Position numbers and translations under genes: made by a program
Origin: Gammaproteobacteria bacterium
GTDB taxonomy: Bacteria > Pseudomonadota > Gammaproteobacteria > DSM-16500
Assembly: GCA_013816845.1 (NCBI GenBank)
Contig: JACDDU010000003.1
Span: 186,001 to 250,000 of the forward strand
Direction of reading: 5' to 3'
Length of the DNA: 64,000 bases
Notes under the pieces: model-generated
What the model was told of the DNA's origin: nothing
What the model saw: the letters and a program-made list of their open reading frames with translations, nothing else
Database searches by the model: none
In this document: positions 45,444-54,196 of the stretch, piece by piece
How positions within the stretch are numbered: the stretch's first letter is position 1
Layout: each line of letters opens with the position of its first letter

Positions 45444-47147
45444 CTAACTCGCTATGTCCCAAACCACTTCAACGTAATCATTGCGAATACCGTAAATTTT
45501 TTTATGCAAAAAACCTAACGCATCGGTATACGCAGCAATAAGCACAACTTTATCACCGCGCATGAGATCGACTGAAGCAGGCGGGGTAACACTTTCTAAT
45601 TTGGTATGTTCAGCACTTAAACCGATAACCCGTAAATCTTGCCGATCGCGAGGAGCTGGCAATCCCCCAAAAGGATGCCATCCTACTGCTTTAAAGCCTG
45701 CATTTCCGATTGCTCGACTTTGATCAGTGGGCACACTAATAATTTGCGTGAGGATTAATGACCCCATTTGGTGATCATAATCTTTTAAATTAGCTTGATG
45801 ATAATAAAGCAAATCACCCAGTGCACCACCGCCTGCTTGAATTTCAGTTAATACGCCCGTTTGAAGGCAATCTATGTAGTTGCAACTGCCGCCACCACTA
45901 ATGACATTAACGCATATCCCTGCTGATTCAATGGCAATTTTAACAGCAGCTAAGATGTTATGTGATAATTGTGTTTCATGCGTTTTGGTAGAAGGAGGTA
46001 GGATGGGTGTATGACCTTCATAACCGGTAATCCCATCGAAAATAATCGCTCCTGTCGTTATTTCGATTTGTTTTGCGAGTCGCGCTAAGTGAACTGCCTC
46101 GCTCACAGTGTTTACGCCGCAGCGATGATGGTTGACGTTAACTTCAATCAACACGTGGATGGGCGTCTGGATTTCCCATTGTTGAACCGCAGTTGCTAAA
46201 TGATGAAGGTAATCGGCGTCATCGACTGCAACACATAAACGTTTTGTTTGTTTAGCTAATAAGGAAAGACGCTTAAGGTCCGCTTCTGTCCCAACTTGGT
46301 TGGCAAGATAAATGTTATCAATGCCTGCTTTTGCAAAAAGTTCAGCTTCAGTGAGGGTTAGTAATACGACTCCATCTGCGCTGCTGTGATTAAGAATATA
46401 TTTCGCAAGGTCAGGACATTTATGAGCTTTACTGGGAATTTTCCATGCAACATTTTTGTCTAACATACGTGCAGACATGAGCTTGATATTATGATCGACA
46501 CAATCTAAATCTACTAAAAAAGCAGGCGTGGGCAATTCAAAAATTGATTGACCGACGTATTGATTATTGATGGATCGTTGCTGCGCTTTAATGAGGGTAC
46601 CGAGTGTTTTCGATTTACTCCAACAAGTGAGTTCAATCCACATTCCCCACGGCGAAACAAGAAAGGTGGAGGTGCAAACCTCGCCGCGTAAGGGAAATTG
46701 CATAGGCGGATCTTGAATTAATCGTACTCCTGGCCATTTCGGTATAACTTTGGATTTAAGGTGCGTGATAACTTGGTCAAGATCTTGAACGGTAAATGAA
46801 ATATAACTATTACCAATATCACTAAATTTATGCCATCCATTTTCACCCTGCCTGGAAGGTTGATCAGGTGTCTTCCATTCAAAAATTTCAATATATTGGG
46901 CTAGAGGATGCGCCCCACATTTCAACATGATGACATGCGGCATGTAAGCATCGGGGTGCACATCAAAAAGGGTTGACCAGCCACGCATCCCAGCGGTTGG
47001 GGTGGCATCGCGTTTCACTTCCCAACCAAATTCAGCATCAAAAACTTCCATTAAGAAGGTTGTGGCTTGCTTAGCATCGGGTACAACTATTCCGACGTGA
47101 TCTAAGCCCATGTTGGTAGGGATTCCGCTAGTCGCACTTTTTGGCAT
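45444..47147 (-). CDS. Fusion of a VOC (HPPD-like) domain and a DSD1/alanine-racemase-type PLP domain
   Basis: 567 residues. Residues ~12-178 are a VOC-superfamily domain related to glyoxalase/4-hydroxyphenylpyruvate dioxygenase: H17 in LDHVGIVV, E87 in YIEIFEW and E172 in WIELTCW are likely metal ligands, but the usual third His is Y115. Residues ~203-565 are a PLP fold-type III domain like D-threonine aldolase/D-serine dehydratase: FELPTPAFLVDLDCVDHNIK, the PLP lysine K240 in PSKAHK, VNHHRCGV, GYEGH and SGGGSCNY. The C-terminal HxC zinc site of DSD1 enzymes is replaced (LIAAYTDALGFLH). A good AAAGGAGA site precedes the ATG. Confidence 0.82.
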   Translation of the reverse strand: MPKSATSGIPTNMGLDHVGIVVPDAKQATTFLMEVFDAEFGWEVKRDATPTAGMRGWSTLFDVHPDAYMPHVIMLKCGAHPLAQYIEIFEWKTPDQPSRQGENGWHKFSDIGNSYISFTVQDLDQVITHLKSKVIPKWPGVRLIQDPPMQFPLRGEVCTSTFLVSPWGMWIELTCWSKSKTLGTLIKAQQRSINNQYVGQSIFELPTPAFLVDLDCVDHNIKLMSARMLDKNVAWKIPSKAHKCPDLAKYILNHSSADGVVLLTLTEAELFAKAGIDNIYLANQVGTEADLKRLSLLAKQTKRLCVAVDDADYLHHLATAVQQWEIQTPIHVLIEVNVNHHRCGVNTVSEAVHLARLAKQIEITTGAIIFDGITGYEGHTPILPPSTKTHETQLSHNILAAVKIAIESAGICVNVISGGGSCNYIDCLQTGVLTEIQAGGGALGDLLYYHQANLKDYDHQMGSLILTQIISVPTDQSRAIGNAGFKAVGWHPFGGLPAPRDRQDLRVIGLSAEHTKLESVTPPASVDLMRGDKVVLIAAYTDALGFLHKKIYGIRNDYVEVVWDIAS

Positions 47148-47544
47148 GGATATCTCCTTTTTGATAATGCAAATCTATGTTGCCACTATCAGTATTTATA
47201 ATAGGAGGACTTTGAATACTAAGGAATAAAGTATGAGTTTTAGTGGTAAAGCCATGTAACACAGCCGCAGGAATAGTAAAACGCATGCCTGGTTTGTAAT
47301 TGATAAATTTTTCTGCTAATTGAAAAATTCCTATACCTGAAATGATATAGATTACAGCAGCACTTTCTTCATGATAATGCGTTTGGTACGCTGACTCTGG
47401 TTGCAATGCGACTAATTCAACATTTTCCTCAGTAGCATGATTGTTAAATAATCCACATTGATAAAGATCAAAAATTTCTTCGTCATTACCTTGTTTGCTC
47501 ACTACCCGTCGATGCGGAATGGTTTTAAATATTTCGTATTTCAT
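47128..47544 (-). CDS. Cupin-domain protein
   Basis: 138 residues from the ATG at 47542-47544, which has AAAGGAAA before it. It has the cupin motif 1 pattern HYHEESAAVIYIISGIGIF and a motif 2 with PAAVLHGFTT; the metal-site residues are His, His and Glu (HxHEE) and a later His. Such small cupins are isomerases, epimerases, dioxygenases or sensors. It is the first gene of an operon; the fusion gene overlaps its stop by 20 bases. Function unknown. Confidence 0.78.
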   Translation of the reverse strand: MKYEIFKTIPHRRVVSKQGNDEEIFDLYQCGLFNNHATEENVELVALQPESAYQTHYHEESAAVIYIISGIGIFQLAEKFINYKPGMRFTIPAAVLHGFTTKTHTLFLSIQSPPIINTDSGNIDLHYQKGDIHAKKCD

Positions 47545-47661
47545 TTTTAAATTTCCTTTGCTGGTCAATACTACACGATTTAAAAAAACTTTAAATCTGG
47601 CTTGTTAGTCAGTATCTTTAGTGCTTGAATTAATGGTTCATTAGTTGGGGGAGTGGTAAAT

Positions 47662-48787
47662 ATGGCTAAGACGATTTCAGTATATTTTAATGGCACTGAT
47701 GACAATAACGATGTACCCGATGTGGGCGTGATAACGCTTGCAGCTTTGTTAAATGAAATAACGGTGAAAGACGAGAATAACATTTCGATATGCCTTACGG
47801 GATGCGGAATTGATAATTCTATTATCGTGATTTAGGGGAAATTTTTTCTTTTAACTTAGAAAGACAAGTTTTAGAAGTTGCAAAACAAATTCAAGGCATC
47901 ATTAATCAAAGCGAAGAGCCGATCGTTCTTAATGTTTATGGTTTTAGTCGCGGCGGTGTGGCGGCATTTTTGTTAAGCCAAAAATTAAAACAGATCTCAC
48001 CAGATCGTTTGACGATTAACATTGCATCTTTAGAACCTGTCCCGGGGAATTTTATTTCAAGTGTTAACAGTGATTTGTCCATGGGGATGAAAAAGACACT
48101 CGCAGCATCGGTTGCTGATCTAACCGATTGTAAAAATATGGCCAATTTACTGGTATTATTTACCAATAGACCCTTGCCAGATATTGCCTGTCAGGCTCCA
48201 ATTTTGCCTTCCTACCCGCAAACCTGTCACGCGGAAGTTGATGTAACTCCCGGTTGTCATAAAACTGCTGTGTCGTTTATTAAAACAGGCGATGACATCA
48301 TTGCTAGTAATGATGAAAGCAGAATTGCTTTTCATCGCATCATAGAATCCATGAAGCGGTGGGGAACTTCTTTTGATGCAACACGATTAAATTTTGAACC
48401 ATTTTTAAAATTTTCAAATGATAGTTTGAATGATGCTAACAAAGACCAATTATTAAAATTATATGGACGCGTCTTACCCATTATGGATTTTTTTGGCGAT
48501 GAACATCGTGCAATGCATTTACAAAATCATATTTATACTTGTGCTACCGATAAAAAATATTTGAATCGTCATCACCAACAGTTATCTGATGTACAGAATC
48601 CAAGTGATGATGATTGTGTCTTAACGATGCTAGATCGTAATCCTAAGCCTAAAGAGTCTCAGTCTCAAGTATCAGAAAGCATGATATCAACGTCATCATC
48701 TTTTTTCACTTGTGTCGGAAATTTATATAATAGACTGGCGAAGTCTTCGGTATGGATACGGATCCTGAGATTCGACCTAAATATTAA
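47662..48787 (+). pseudogene. Frameshifted alpha/beta-hydrolase with GFSRGG motif (DUF2235/Tle1-like)
   Basis: The first frame (47662-47835) reads KTISVYFNGTDDNND and TLAALLNEITVKDENNISIC, ending TGCGIDNS. A single-base shift near 47820 leads to RDLGEIFSFNLERQVLEVAK, then VLNVYGFSRGGVAAFLLSQK (nucleophile GFSRGG) and ASLEPVPGNF. This is the layout of DUF2235-type phospholipase-like hydrolases. A second shift near the end is likely, because the current frame runs through the terminator, while the alternative frame ends naturally GMDTDPEIRPKY at 48787. About 375 codons in total. Either inactive, or a sequence error at two sites. Confidence 0.7.
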
Positions 48788-48790
48788 TTT

Positions 48791-48824
48791 AAAAGCCCAG
48801 CAAGCTAAATATTGCTGGGCTTTT
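48791..48824. terminator. Bidirectional stem-loop terminator
   Basis: AAAAGCCCAGCAA (48791-48803) and TTGCTGGGCTTTT (48812-48824) form a perfect 13-bp hairpin with A- and T-tracts on both sides, between the convergent hydrolase remnant and corC. Confidence 0.9.
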
Positions 48825-49707
48825 AAGATGAAATGACATGGCTCTTATTGCTCTTTTTTGCGCTGATCTTCAGTTCCAATAAATACAAACGACGATTGTC
48901 GCTATGTAATACTTTAAAGCGGAAATTTTGAATACGAATGGTTTCACCGCGGTGAGGAAGATGACCAAAGGCTTGCAACACAATCCCCCCAAGGGTATCA
49001 AATTCATCATCTGAAAATTGTGTATGAAAATAGTGATTAAATTCTTCGATGGGTGTTGATGCTTTAACAATGAATGCACCATCATCTAATTTTTTGATTT
49101 GAGTATCTTCTTCATCCACGTCATATTCATCTTCAATTTCACCCACAATTTGTTCAAGGACATCTTCAATTGTTACTAAACCCGCTACGTGTCCATATTC
49201 ATCTAAAACAATTGCAATATGGTTGCGGTTGATACGAAATTCCCGCAAGAGGATATCAAGACGTTTACTTTGGGGCGTAAACATAACTTTACGAGTGAGC
49301 TGACTTAATTGAAAAGAGGGTTCTTTTTTATTAAAACAATAACGTAACAAATCTTTAGCGAGCAACATGCCAATAATATCTTTACTTTTCGCGTCAAAAA
49401 CTGGAAAACGCGAATGACCTGATTCAATGACAATGGGTAAAATTTCATCGAGTTTTTGATTTTTATGCACAATAACCATTTGCGCTTTGGGCACCATGAC
49501 TTCTCGAACTTGCATTTCAGATACTTGCAAAATTCTTTCAATCATCCCTAGCATTTCGGTACTCAAAACATCGCGATCTCCCGCTTCGCGCAGCATCATC
49601 ATGAGTTGTTCACGATCTTTGGGCAAACGGCCGAGTAGCGTTGCAATACGTTCAAACCAACTACGTTGCTTTAATTTTTGTTGTTGCTCGTCTGGGTCAT
49701 CGACCAT
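48823..49707 (-). CDS. corC: CorC/HlyC-family protein with paired CBS domains
   Basis: 294 residues. After an N-terminal linker (ERIATLLGRLPKDREQLMMML) come two CBS domains (~65-190) and a C-terminal transporter-associated CorC_HlyC domain (~205-285; ELKISAKK-like end). It lacks membrane segments, as do CorC proteins tied to Mg2+/Co2+ efflux. The neighbour pattern with ybeY and phoH is the common ybeX(corC)-ybeY-phoH order. It ends inside the terminator hairpin. Confidence 0.92.
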   Translation of the reverse strand: MVDDPDEQQQKLKQRSWFERIATLLGRLPKDREQLMMMLREAGDRDVLSTEMLGMIERILQVSEMQVREVMVPKAQMVIVHKNQKLDEILPIVIESGHSRFPVFDAKSKDIIGMLLAKDLLRYCFNKKEPSFQLSQLTRKVMFTPQSKRLDILLREFRINRNHIAIVLDEYGHVAGLVTIEDVLEQIVGEIEDEYDVDEEDTQIKKLDDGAFIVKASTPIEEFNHYFHTQFSDDEFDTLGGIVLQAFGHLPHRGETIRIQNFRFKVLHSDNRRLYLLELKISAKKSNKSHVISS

Positions 49708-49722
49708 ACATACATCAAACCT

Positions 49723-50178
49723 TTATTTTGTGTAGGGATTAGGAAACTTAAGTTTTTCCATTATTGTAATTTCGCGTGTTTCCATGACATGGGCTTCGTC
49801 TTCATCTTCATGATCATAGCCTTGTAAATGGAGCATGCCATGAATCACCATATGGGCCCAATGGGCTTGCTTATCTTTTTGTTGCTGCAAAGCTTCATCA
49901 TTCACAACGTCCGCGCAAATGACAATATCGCCTAAAATAGTATGTCCCAAATCGACATCTTCGTGGACTTCAAAGGGGAATGATAAAACATTCGTATGAC
50001 CCACTTTTTTTCGATAACGTTCATTCAATGTTGTCATTTCTTCTCGACTAACAATGCGAATCGTGGTTTCAGTGGGAGTCGTGACATTTTCCAGGGTACT
50101 TTTAGCCCACGTCCGCAGGTCGGTATTTTTAGGTAAAAATACTTTGGCTACGGTACGCTGAATAATAAAACGATGCAT
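49723..50178 (-). CDS. ybeY: Endoribonuclease YbeY
   Basis: Metal-dependent RNase for 16S rRNA maturation and ribosome quality control. The 151-residue protein has the zinc motif MVIHGMLHLQGYDHEDEDEA (HGxLHLxGYDH) near 115-134 and the upstream LSFPFEVHEDVDLGHTILGDIVIC block. phoH lies 10 bases upstream and corC 15 bases downstream on the same strand, the standard arrangement. Confidence 0.96.
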   Translation of the reverse strand: MHRFIIQRTVAKVFLPKNTDLRTWAKSTLENVTTPTETTIRIVSREEMTTLNERYRKKVGHTNVLSFPFEVHEDVDLGHTILGDIVICADVVNDEALQQQKDKQAHWAHMVIHGMLHLQGYDHEDEDEAHVMETREITIMEKLKFPNPYTK

Positions 50179-50188
50179 ATTTTTTTAA

Positions 50189-51157
50189 TTATTTTTGTTG
50201 TTTTTTCTCATGTTGTTCATAAGCCTCTACAATGGTTTGTACCAAAGGATGGCGAACAACGTCTGAGACTTGAAATTGAGTAAAGCTAATACCGGGAACA
50301 TTATCTAACACCACGCTTGCATGAATTAATCCAGAATCCCGGCGATTGATTAAATCGATTTGTGTGACATCACCCGTAATAACCGCTTTTGAGTTAAAAC
50401 CAATGCGGGTTAAAAACATTTTCATTTGTTCAATGGTCGTATTTTGACCTTCATCTAAAATGATAAATGAATCATTGAGAGATCGACCGCGCATGTATGC
50501 TAAGGGTAAAAGTTCGATGATATCGCGTTCAATTAATTGATTTACTTTTTCAAAACCTATCATTTCATAGAGTGCATCATACAAGGGTCGTAAATAAGGA
50601 TGAACTTTCTGGGCAATATCACCGGGTAAAAAGCCGAGTTTTTCACCCGCTTCAACGATCGGGCGAACTAAAATGATGCGGCTGACGCGTTCAGCCTCAA
50701 AGGCTTGTACCGCACAAGCAACGGCTAAAAAGGTTTTGCCCGTACCAGCAGGTCCAATCCCGAAATTAATATCGTGTTTTAAAATGTTTTGTAGATAATG
50801 CACTTGATTCAGTCCGCGCGCCGTAATCGGACCCTTTCTAATTAAGATATCCATATGCGCATGCTGTTCTTCAACAGGTTTCTTCGTCACAGTTTGCAAA
50901 TACATGTGAATTTCCTTGGGCTCTAATAAACTTACTTTTTCCGTTTCGTTGTAAAGATTATTCAAAGTCAAACAAGCCTTCTGCACAGCACCTTCCTCAC
51001 CCGTCACAGAAAATGTATGTCCGCGCTGTTTAATCATCACGCCTAAGCATTTTTCAATGAGTTTGAGATGTTCGTTTAATTTGCCACAGAGGTTGAAAAG
51101 ACGATGGTTATCTTCAGGATCAAGCTTTAAAGTTTCCGAATGGAGTAGAGTATTCAA
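50189..51157 (-). CDS. phoH: PhoH-family ATPase
   Basis: 322-residue PhoH/YbeZ-like protein. It has the Walker A loop GIGPAGTGKTFLA near 137-149, the Walker B region DSFIILDEGQNTTIEQMKMF near 230, and the TGDVTQIDL block. The N-terminal ~100 residues contain a KH/R3H-like region (EEGAVQKACLTLNNL). PhoH is thought to act with YbeY in RNA processing. This is the first gene of the phoH-ybeY-corC set. Confidence 0.95.
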   Translation of the reverse strand: MNTLLHSETLKLDPEDNHRLFNLCGKLNEHLKLIEKCLGVMIKQRGHTFSVTGEEGAVQKACLTLNNLYNETEKVSLLEPKEIHMYLQTVTKKPVEEQHAHMDILIRKGPITARGLNQVHYLQNILKHDINFGIGPAGTGKTFLAVACAVQAFEAERVSRIILVRPIVEAGEKLGFLPGDIAQKVHPYLRPLYDALYEMIGFEKVNQLIERDIIELLPLAYMRGRSLNDSFIILDEGQNTTIEQMKMFLTRIGFNSKAVITGDVTQIDLINRRDSGLIHASVVLDNVPGISFTQFQVSDVVRHPLVQTIVEAYEQHEKKQQK

Positions 51158-51308
51158 CGTTTATTTAGGTCCTCATATCAACCTGGATACTTTAATTATA
51201 GCCGAAAGCACTAGGGTATTTACTAGTAAAATTTCTCTTTAAGAATGAAAAATTGAAGAAAAACAAAAATTTGAGCGGTATGTTGTTGATTATTGGAAAA
51301 ATTTGAAC

Positions 51309-52637
51309 TTAACTTATCCGCTCACCCACTAAAGCATATGTTTTTGCTTCAGTGATTCTAACTTCTATTATTGTATTGATCACGGTTAAGTCATCTTCAG
51401 CAAAATTAACAATACGATTATTTTCAGTCCGTCCACACATCCGTTGTGAGTCTTTGCTGGAAATGCCTGTTACCAAAATTTTTTGCACACTGCCAATCAT
51501 GTTTTGACTAATGGTGTGTGCATTAAAAGTGAGTCGATCTTGTAATATTTTAAGTCTTTGCTTTTTGGTTTCAGTGGGCACTTCATCTGTTAAGTTCGCA
51601 GCCGGTGTGCCGGGACGCGGACTGTAAAGGAAACTGTAGGATTGATCAAAGCCGACATCATGGACCAGTGCCATCGTTGCTTCAAAATCTTGATCTGTTT
51701 CGCCAGGAAACCCAATAATAAAATCAGAAGAAATACTAATCTGAGGACGAACTTGGCGGAGCTTGCGAATTTTAGATTTATATTCTAGGGCTGTGTACCC
51801 TCGTTTCATAGCAGCAAGAATGCGATCAGAACCACTTTGTACGGGTAAGTGTAAATGATCAGCTAATTTATCCACACTAGCGTAAGCATCAATAAGTCGC
51901 TGGGAAAAAGCAACCGGATGCGACGTTGTAAAACGAATACGTGCTAAATCGTCTATCGCCGAAATATATTCTACAAGGGTGGTTAAATCTGCGTGAACAT
52001 TTTCATGCATCAAACCTTGGTAGTCATTAACGTTTTGCCCGAGTAACGTAATTTCTTTAACACCTTGTTGAACGAGTAAGGCAACCTCGGTTAAAACATC
52101 ATCAAAAGGTCGGCTAATTTCCTCGCCGCGTGTATAAGGAACCACACAAAAACTGCAATATTTACTGCAGCCTTCCATGATCGTTACATAAGCTTGCGGC
52201 CCATCAGCGACAGGTGTGGGAAGGCGATCAAATTTTTCTATTTCGGGAAAAGTAATATCAACAATAGGGCGTTGTTTTTTGATTCTTTCATTCAGCATTT
52301 CTCCCAAACGATGTAAAGTTTGGGGTCCAAAAATTAAGTCAACGTAAGGTGCGCGTGTTAAAATAGAACGACCTTCTTGACTCGCGACGCAACCGCCTAC
52401 GCCAATAATGAGATGGGGTTTTTTTAACTTCAAAGCACGCCATCGCCCCAACTCTGAAAAAACTTTCTCTTGGGCTTTTTCACGAATTGAACACGTATTA
52501 AGAAGCAGGATATCTGCCTCATCTGGATTGGTTGTTTTTTGTACTTTATGACTCATCGATAAGACATCAAACATTTTGCTTGAGTCATATTCATTCATTT
52601 GACAGCCATGAGTTTGAATGTAAAGCTTGCTGACCAT
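51309..52637 (-). CDS. miaB: tRNA-2-methylthio-N6-dimethylallyladenosine synthase MiaB
   Basis: Radical-SAM methylthiotransferase acting on tRNA A37. It has an N-terminal MTTase domain ([34 protein letters not shown]), the radical-SAM CxxxCxxC in [18 protein letters not shown] near 155, and a C-terminal TRAM domain (~375-440). I choose the ATG at 52635-52637 ([20 protein letters not shown]), which aligns with E. coli MiaB; the longer ORF adds 37 residues overlapping the next gene's region. Confidence 0.96.
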   Translation of the reverse strand: MVSKLYIQTHGCQMNEYDSSKMFDVLSMSHKVQKTTNPDEADILLLNTCSIREKAQEKVFSELGRWRALKLKKPHLIIGVGGCVASQEGRSILTRAPYVDLIFGPQTLHRLGEMLNERIKKQRPIVDITFPEIEKFDRLPTPVADGPQAYVTIMEGCSKYCSFCVVPYTRGEEISRPFDDVLTEVALLVQQGVKEITLLGQNVNDYQGLMHENVHADLTTLVEYISAIDDLARIRFTTSHPVAFSQRLIDAYASVDKLADHLHLPVQSGSDRILAAMKRGYTALEYKSKIRKLRQVRPQISISSDFIIGFPGETDQDFEATMALVHDVGFDQSYSFLYSPRPGTPAANLTDEVPTETKKQRLKILQDRLTFNAHTISQNMIGSVQKILVTGISSKDSQRMCGRTENNRIVNFAEDDLTVINTIIEVRITEAKTYALVGERIS

Positions 52638-52701
52638 TGGACACCTATTCGAAAGTACCGCGTATAATAAGCTAACTTTTAATTGTAAGGTAGTTATCAA
52701 A

Positions 52702-53058
52702 GTGGATTCGCTAAAATATCGGGTTGAGAAAGTCGGGTTGCCGAGCATGCGGCATCACATTTTCCTTTGCTGTGATCAAACTGTACCCAAATGTTGTGAT
52801 AAAAATGTTGGGCTCGTCGCTTGGGATTATTTAAAAGATCGCTTAAAGCAATTAGGTAAAGAAAAAGAAATTGGGATTAATCGTACCAAGGCCAATTGTT
52901 TGCGCATTTGTGAACGCGGGCCAATCGCGGTAGTTTACCCGGAAGGAATTTGGTATCACTCCTGTACCGAAGCGGTTCTTGAACGAATCATTACCGAACA
53001 TTTAATCAATGGCACACCTGTTAAAGATTTTATCTTTTTTCCCGAACAATGCGAATAA
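52702..53058 (+). CDS. (2Fe-2S) ferredoxin-like protein
   Basis: About 118 residues from the GTG at 52702. A thioredoxin-like 2Fe-2S fold with the pattern [16 protein letters not shown] (cluster cysteines) and [20 protein letters not shown] (second pair of cysteines with GP and a YPEG loop), then [20 protein letters not shown]. This is the family annotated '(2Fe-2S) ferredoxin domain-containing protein' in gammaproteobacteria. The start is uncertain between GTG 52702 and ATG 52746. Electron partners unknown; rsmE overlaps its 3' end by 10 bases. Confidence 0.8.
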   Translation: MDSLKYRVEKVGLPSMRHHIFLCCDQTVPKCCDKNVGLVAWDYLKDRLKQLGKEKEIGINRTKANCLRICERGPIAVVYPEGIWYHSCTEAVLERIITEHLINGTPVKDFIFFPEQCE

Positions 53059-53789
53059 CTCGGATATACAGCGCGGAAAAACTTATACCTGGGGTTATCA
53101 TTTCTCTAGAAAATGCTCCTACGCACTATTTAATGCGGGTGTTACGCGCACGAGTGGGCGATTCCCTTTTATTATTTGATGGTTCAGGGGGCGATTTTAA
53201 GAGTATTATTCACTCGATCTCTAAAAAAGAAATACAAGTCAAGATACTCGAATTTATTCCCAAAATAGTAGAATCACCCCTTAAAATTCATTTGGTCCAA
53301 GGCATCGCTAAAGGCGATAAAATGGATTTTATTATTCAAAAAGCTGTGGAGTTAGGGGTCACTGAGATTACCCCGCTTTGCACAGAATACACTCAGTCTC
53401 GGTTACCTCCAGAGAGAGAAGCCAAGCGACTCGCCCATTGGCAGGGTGTAATCGTGAGTGCATGTGAGCAATCTGCTCGTACGCAATTGCCTATTTTAAA
53501 TGAACCCATCCGATTTGCAGATTGGATGAATGCAGGTTCGGTTGCAACTTCCTTTATGCTCACACCAGGCGCCCCCCAATCTTTGTTAACTACATTACGC
53601 TCCCATCCCACCGCCCCAACGTCGATAGCGTTGCTAATCGGCCCAGAAGGCGGTTTTTCCCCCGTAGAAATCGCCGCAAGTACGGCAACAAATAGAATCC
53701 CTGTTTCTCTGGGCCCACGGATTTTGCGCACGGAAACGGCTAGTATCGTCGCGCTTAGCATTATCCAAGCCGAAGCGGGTGACCTTTAA
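53049..53789 (+). CDS. rsmE: 16S rRNA (uracil-1498 N3) methyltransferase RsmE
   Basis: 246-residue SPOUT methyltransferase. It has the N-terminal PUA-like domain ([29 protein letters not shown]) and the trefoil-knot SAM motifs [14 protein letters not shown] near 197 and [16 protein letters not shown] near 225. Its ATG overlaps the ferredoxin-like gene by ten bases. In many gammaproteobacteria rsmE is near gshB or other housekeeping genes. Confidence 0.95.
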   Translation: MRITRIYSAEKLIPGVIISLENAPTHYLMRVLRARVGDSLLLFDGSGGDFKSIIHSISKKEIQVKILEFIPKIVESPLKIHLVQGIAKGDKMDFIIQKAVELGVTEITPLCTEYTQSRLPPEREAKRLAHWQGVIVSACEQSARTQLPILNEPIRFADWMNAGSVATSFMLTPGAPQSLLTTLRSHPTAPTSIALLIGPEGGFSPVEIAASTATNRIPVSLGPRILRTETASIVALSIIQAEAGDL

Positions 53790-53813
53790 TTCGTAAAAAA
53801 ATTGCTCAGACTA

Positions 53814-53841
53814 TTGACAGATTCCATCAGTTGAGTAAAAT
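53814..53841 (+). promoter_or_regulatory. Sigma70 promoter for the small zinc-finger gene
   Basis: A perfect TTGACA (53814-53819) and TAAAAT (53836-53841) with a 16-base spacer lie 31 bases before the small DksA-type gene. Confidence 0.65.
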
Positions 53842-53871
53842 GTCCACCTTTTTCATAGATCGGAGAAGTGC

Positions 53872-54087
53872 ATGGCTGATGAAATCGATTTAGCAAATGA
53901 TCTTATTGATAGTGAAGTTTCCAGAGCTCTATCAAAATTAAGACAAAATACGCAGCAATCAGCAGAAGGGTCGAAACTCTGCTTGGAATGTGGGGAAAGT
54001 ATTCCATTGGGTCGTCAAAAGCTTGGGTTTGTGCTGTGCGTTCCTTGTGCTGAAGAAGACGAACGTCGTAAAGCTTTATTTGCCTAA
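53872..54087 (+). CDS. DksA/TraR C4-type zinc-finger protein (YbiI-like)
   Basis: 71 residues. The C-terminal CLECGESIPLGRQKLGFVLC and then VPCAEEDE is the four-cysteine zinc finger of the DksA/TraR family, in the YbiI short form. The N-terminal 40 residues form a helix without the long coiled coil of DksA (DLANDLIDSEVSRALSKL), so it may bind RNA polymerase weakly or not at all. A GGAGAAG ribosome site precedes the ATG. Confidence 0.87.
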   Translation: MADEIDLANDLIDSEVSRALSKLRQNTQQSAEGSKLCLECGESIPLGRQKLGFVLCVPCAEEDERRKALFA

Positions 54088-54196
54088 AATTCCTCGATTT
54101 ATCTTATTTTCCAATACGATATTACTTTTCATCATTTTACCGTCGTGATTGGAAATCACTTATAATAAGAAATGGAATTTAATAAAAGGGACGGTA

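Noticed and set aside
35000-48800. CRISPR array or intact insertion sequence in the island
   Set aside because: I found no regularly spaced repeats, no transposase frame and no terminal inverted repeats with target duplication.
52638-52748. 37-residue N-terminal extension of MiaB
   Set aside because: It has no family similarity and would place the start before the conserved [18 protein letters not shown]-terminus, within the divergent gene's promoter.
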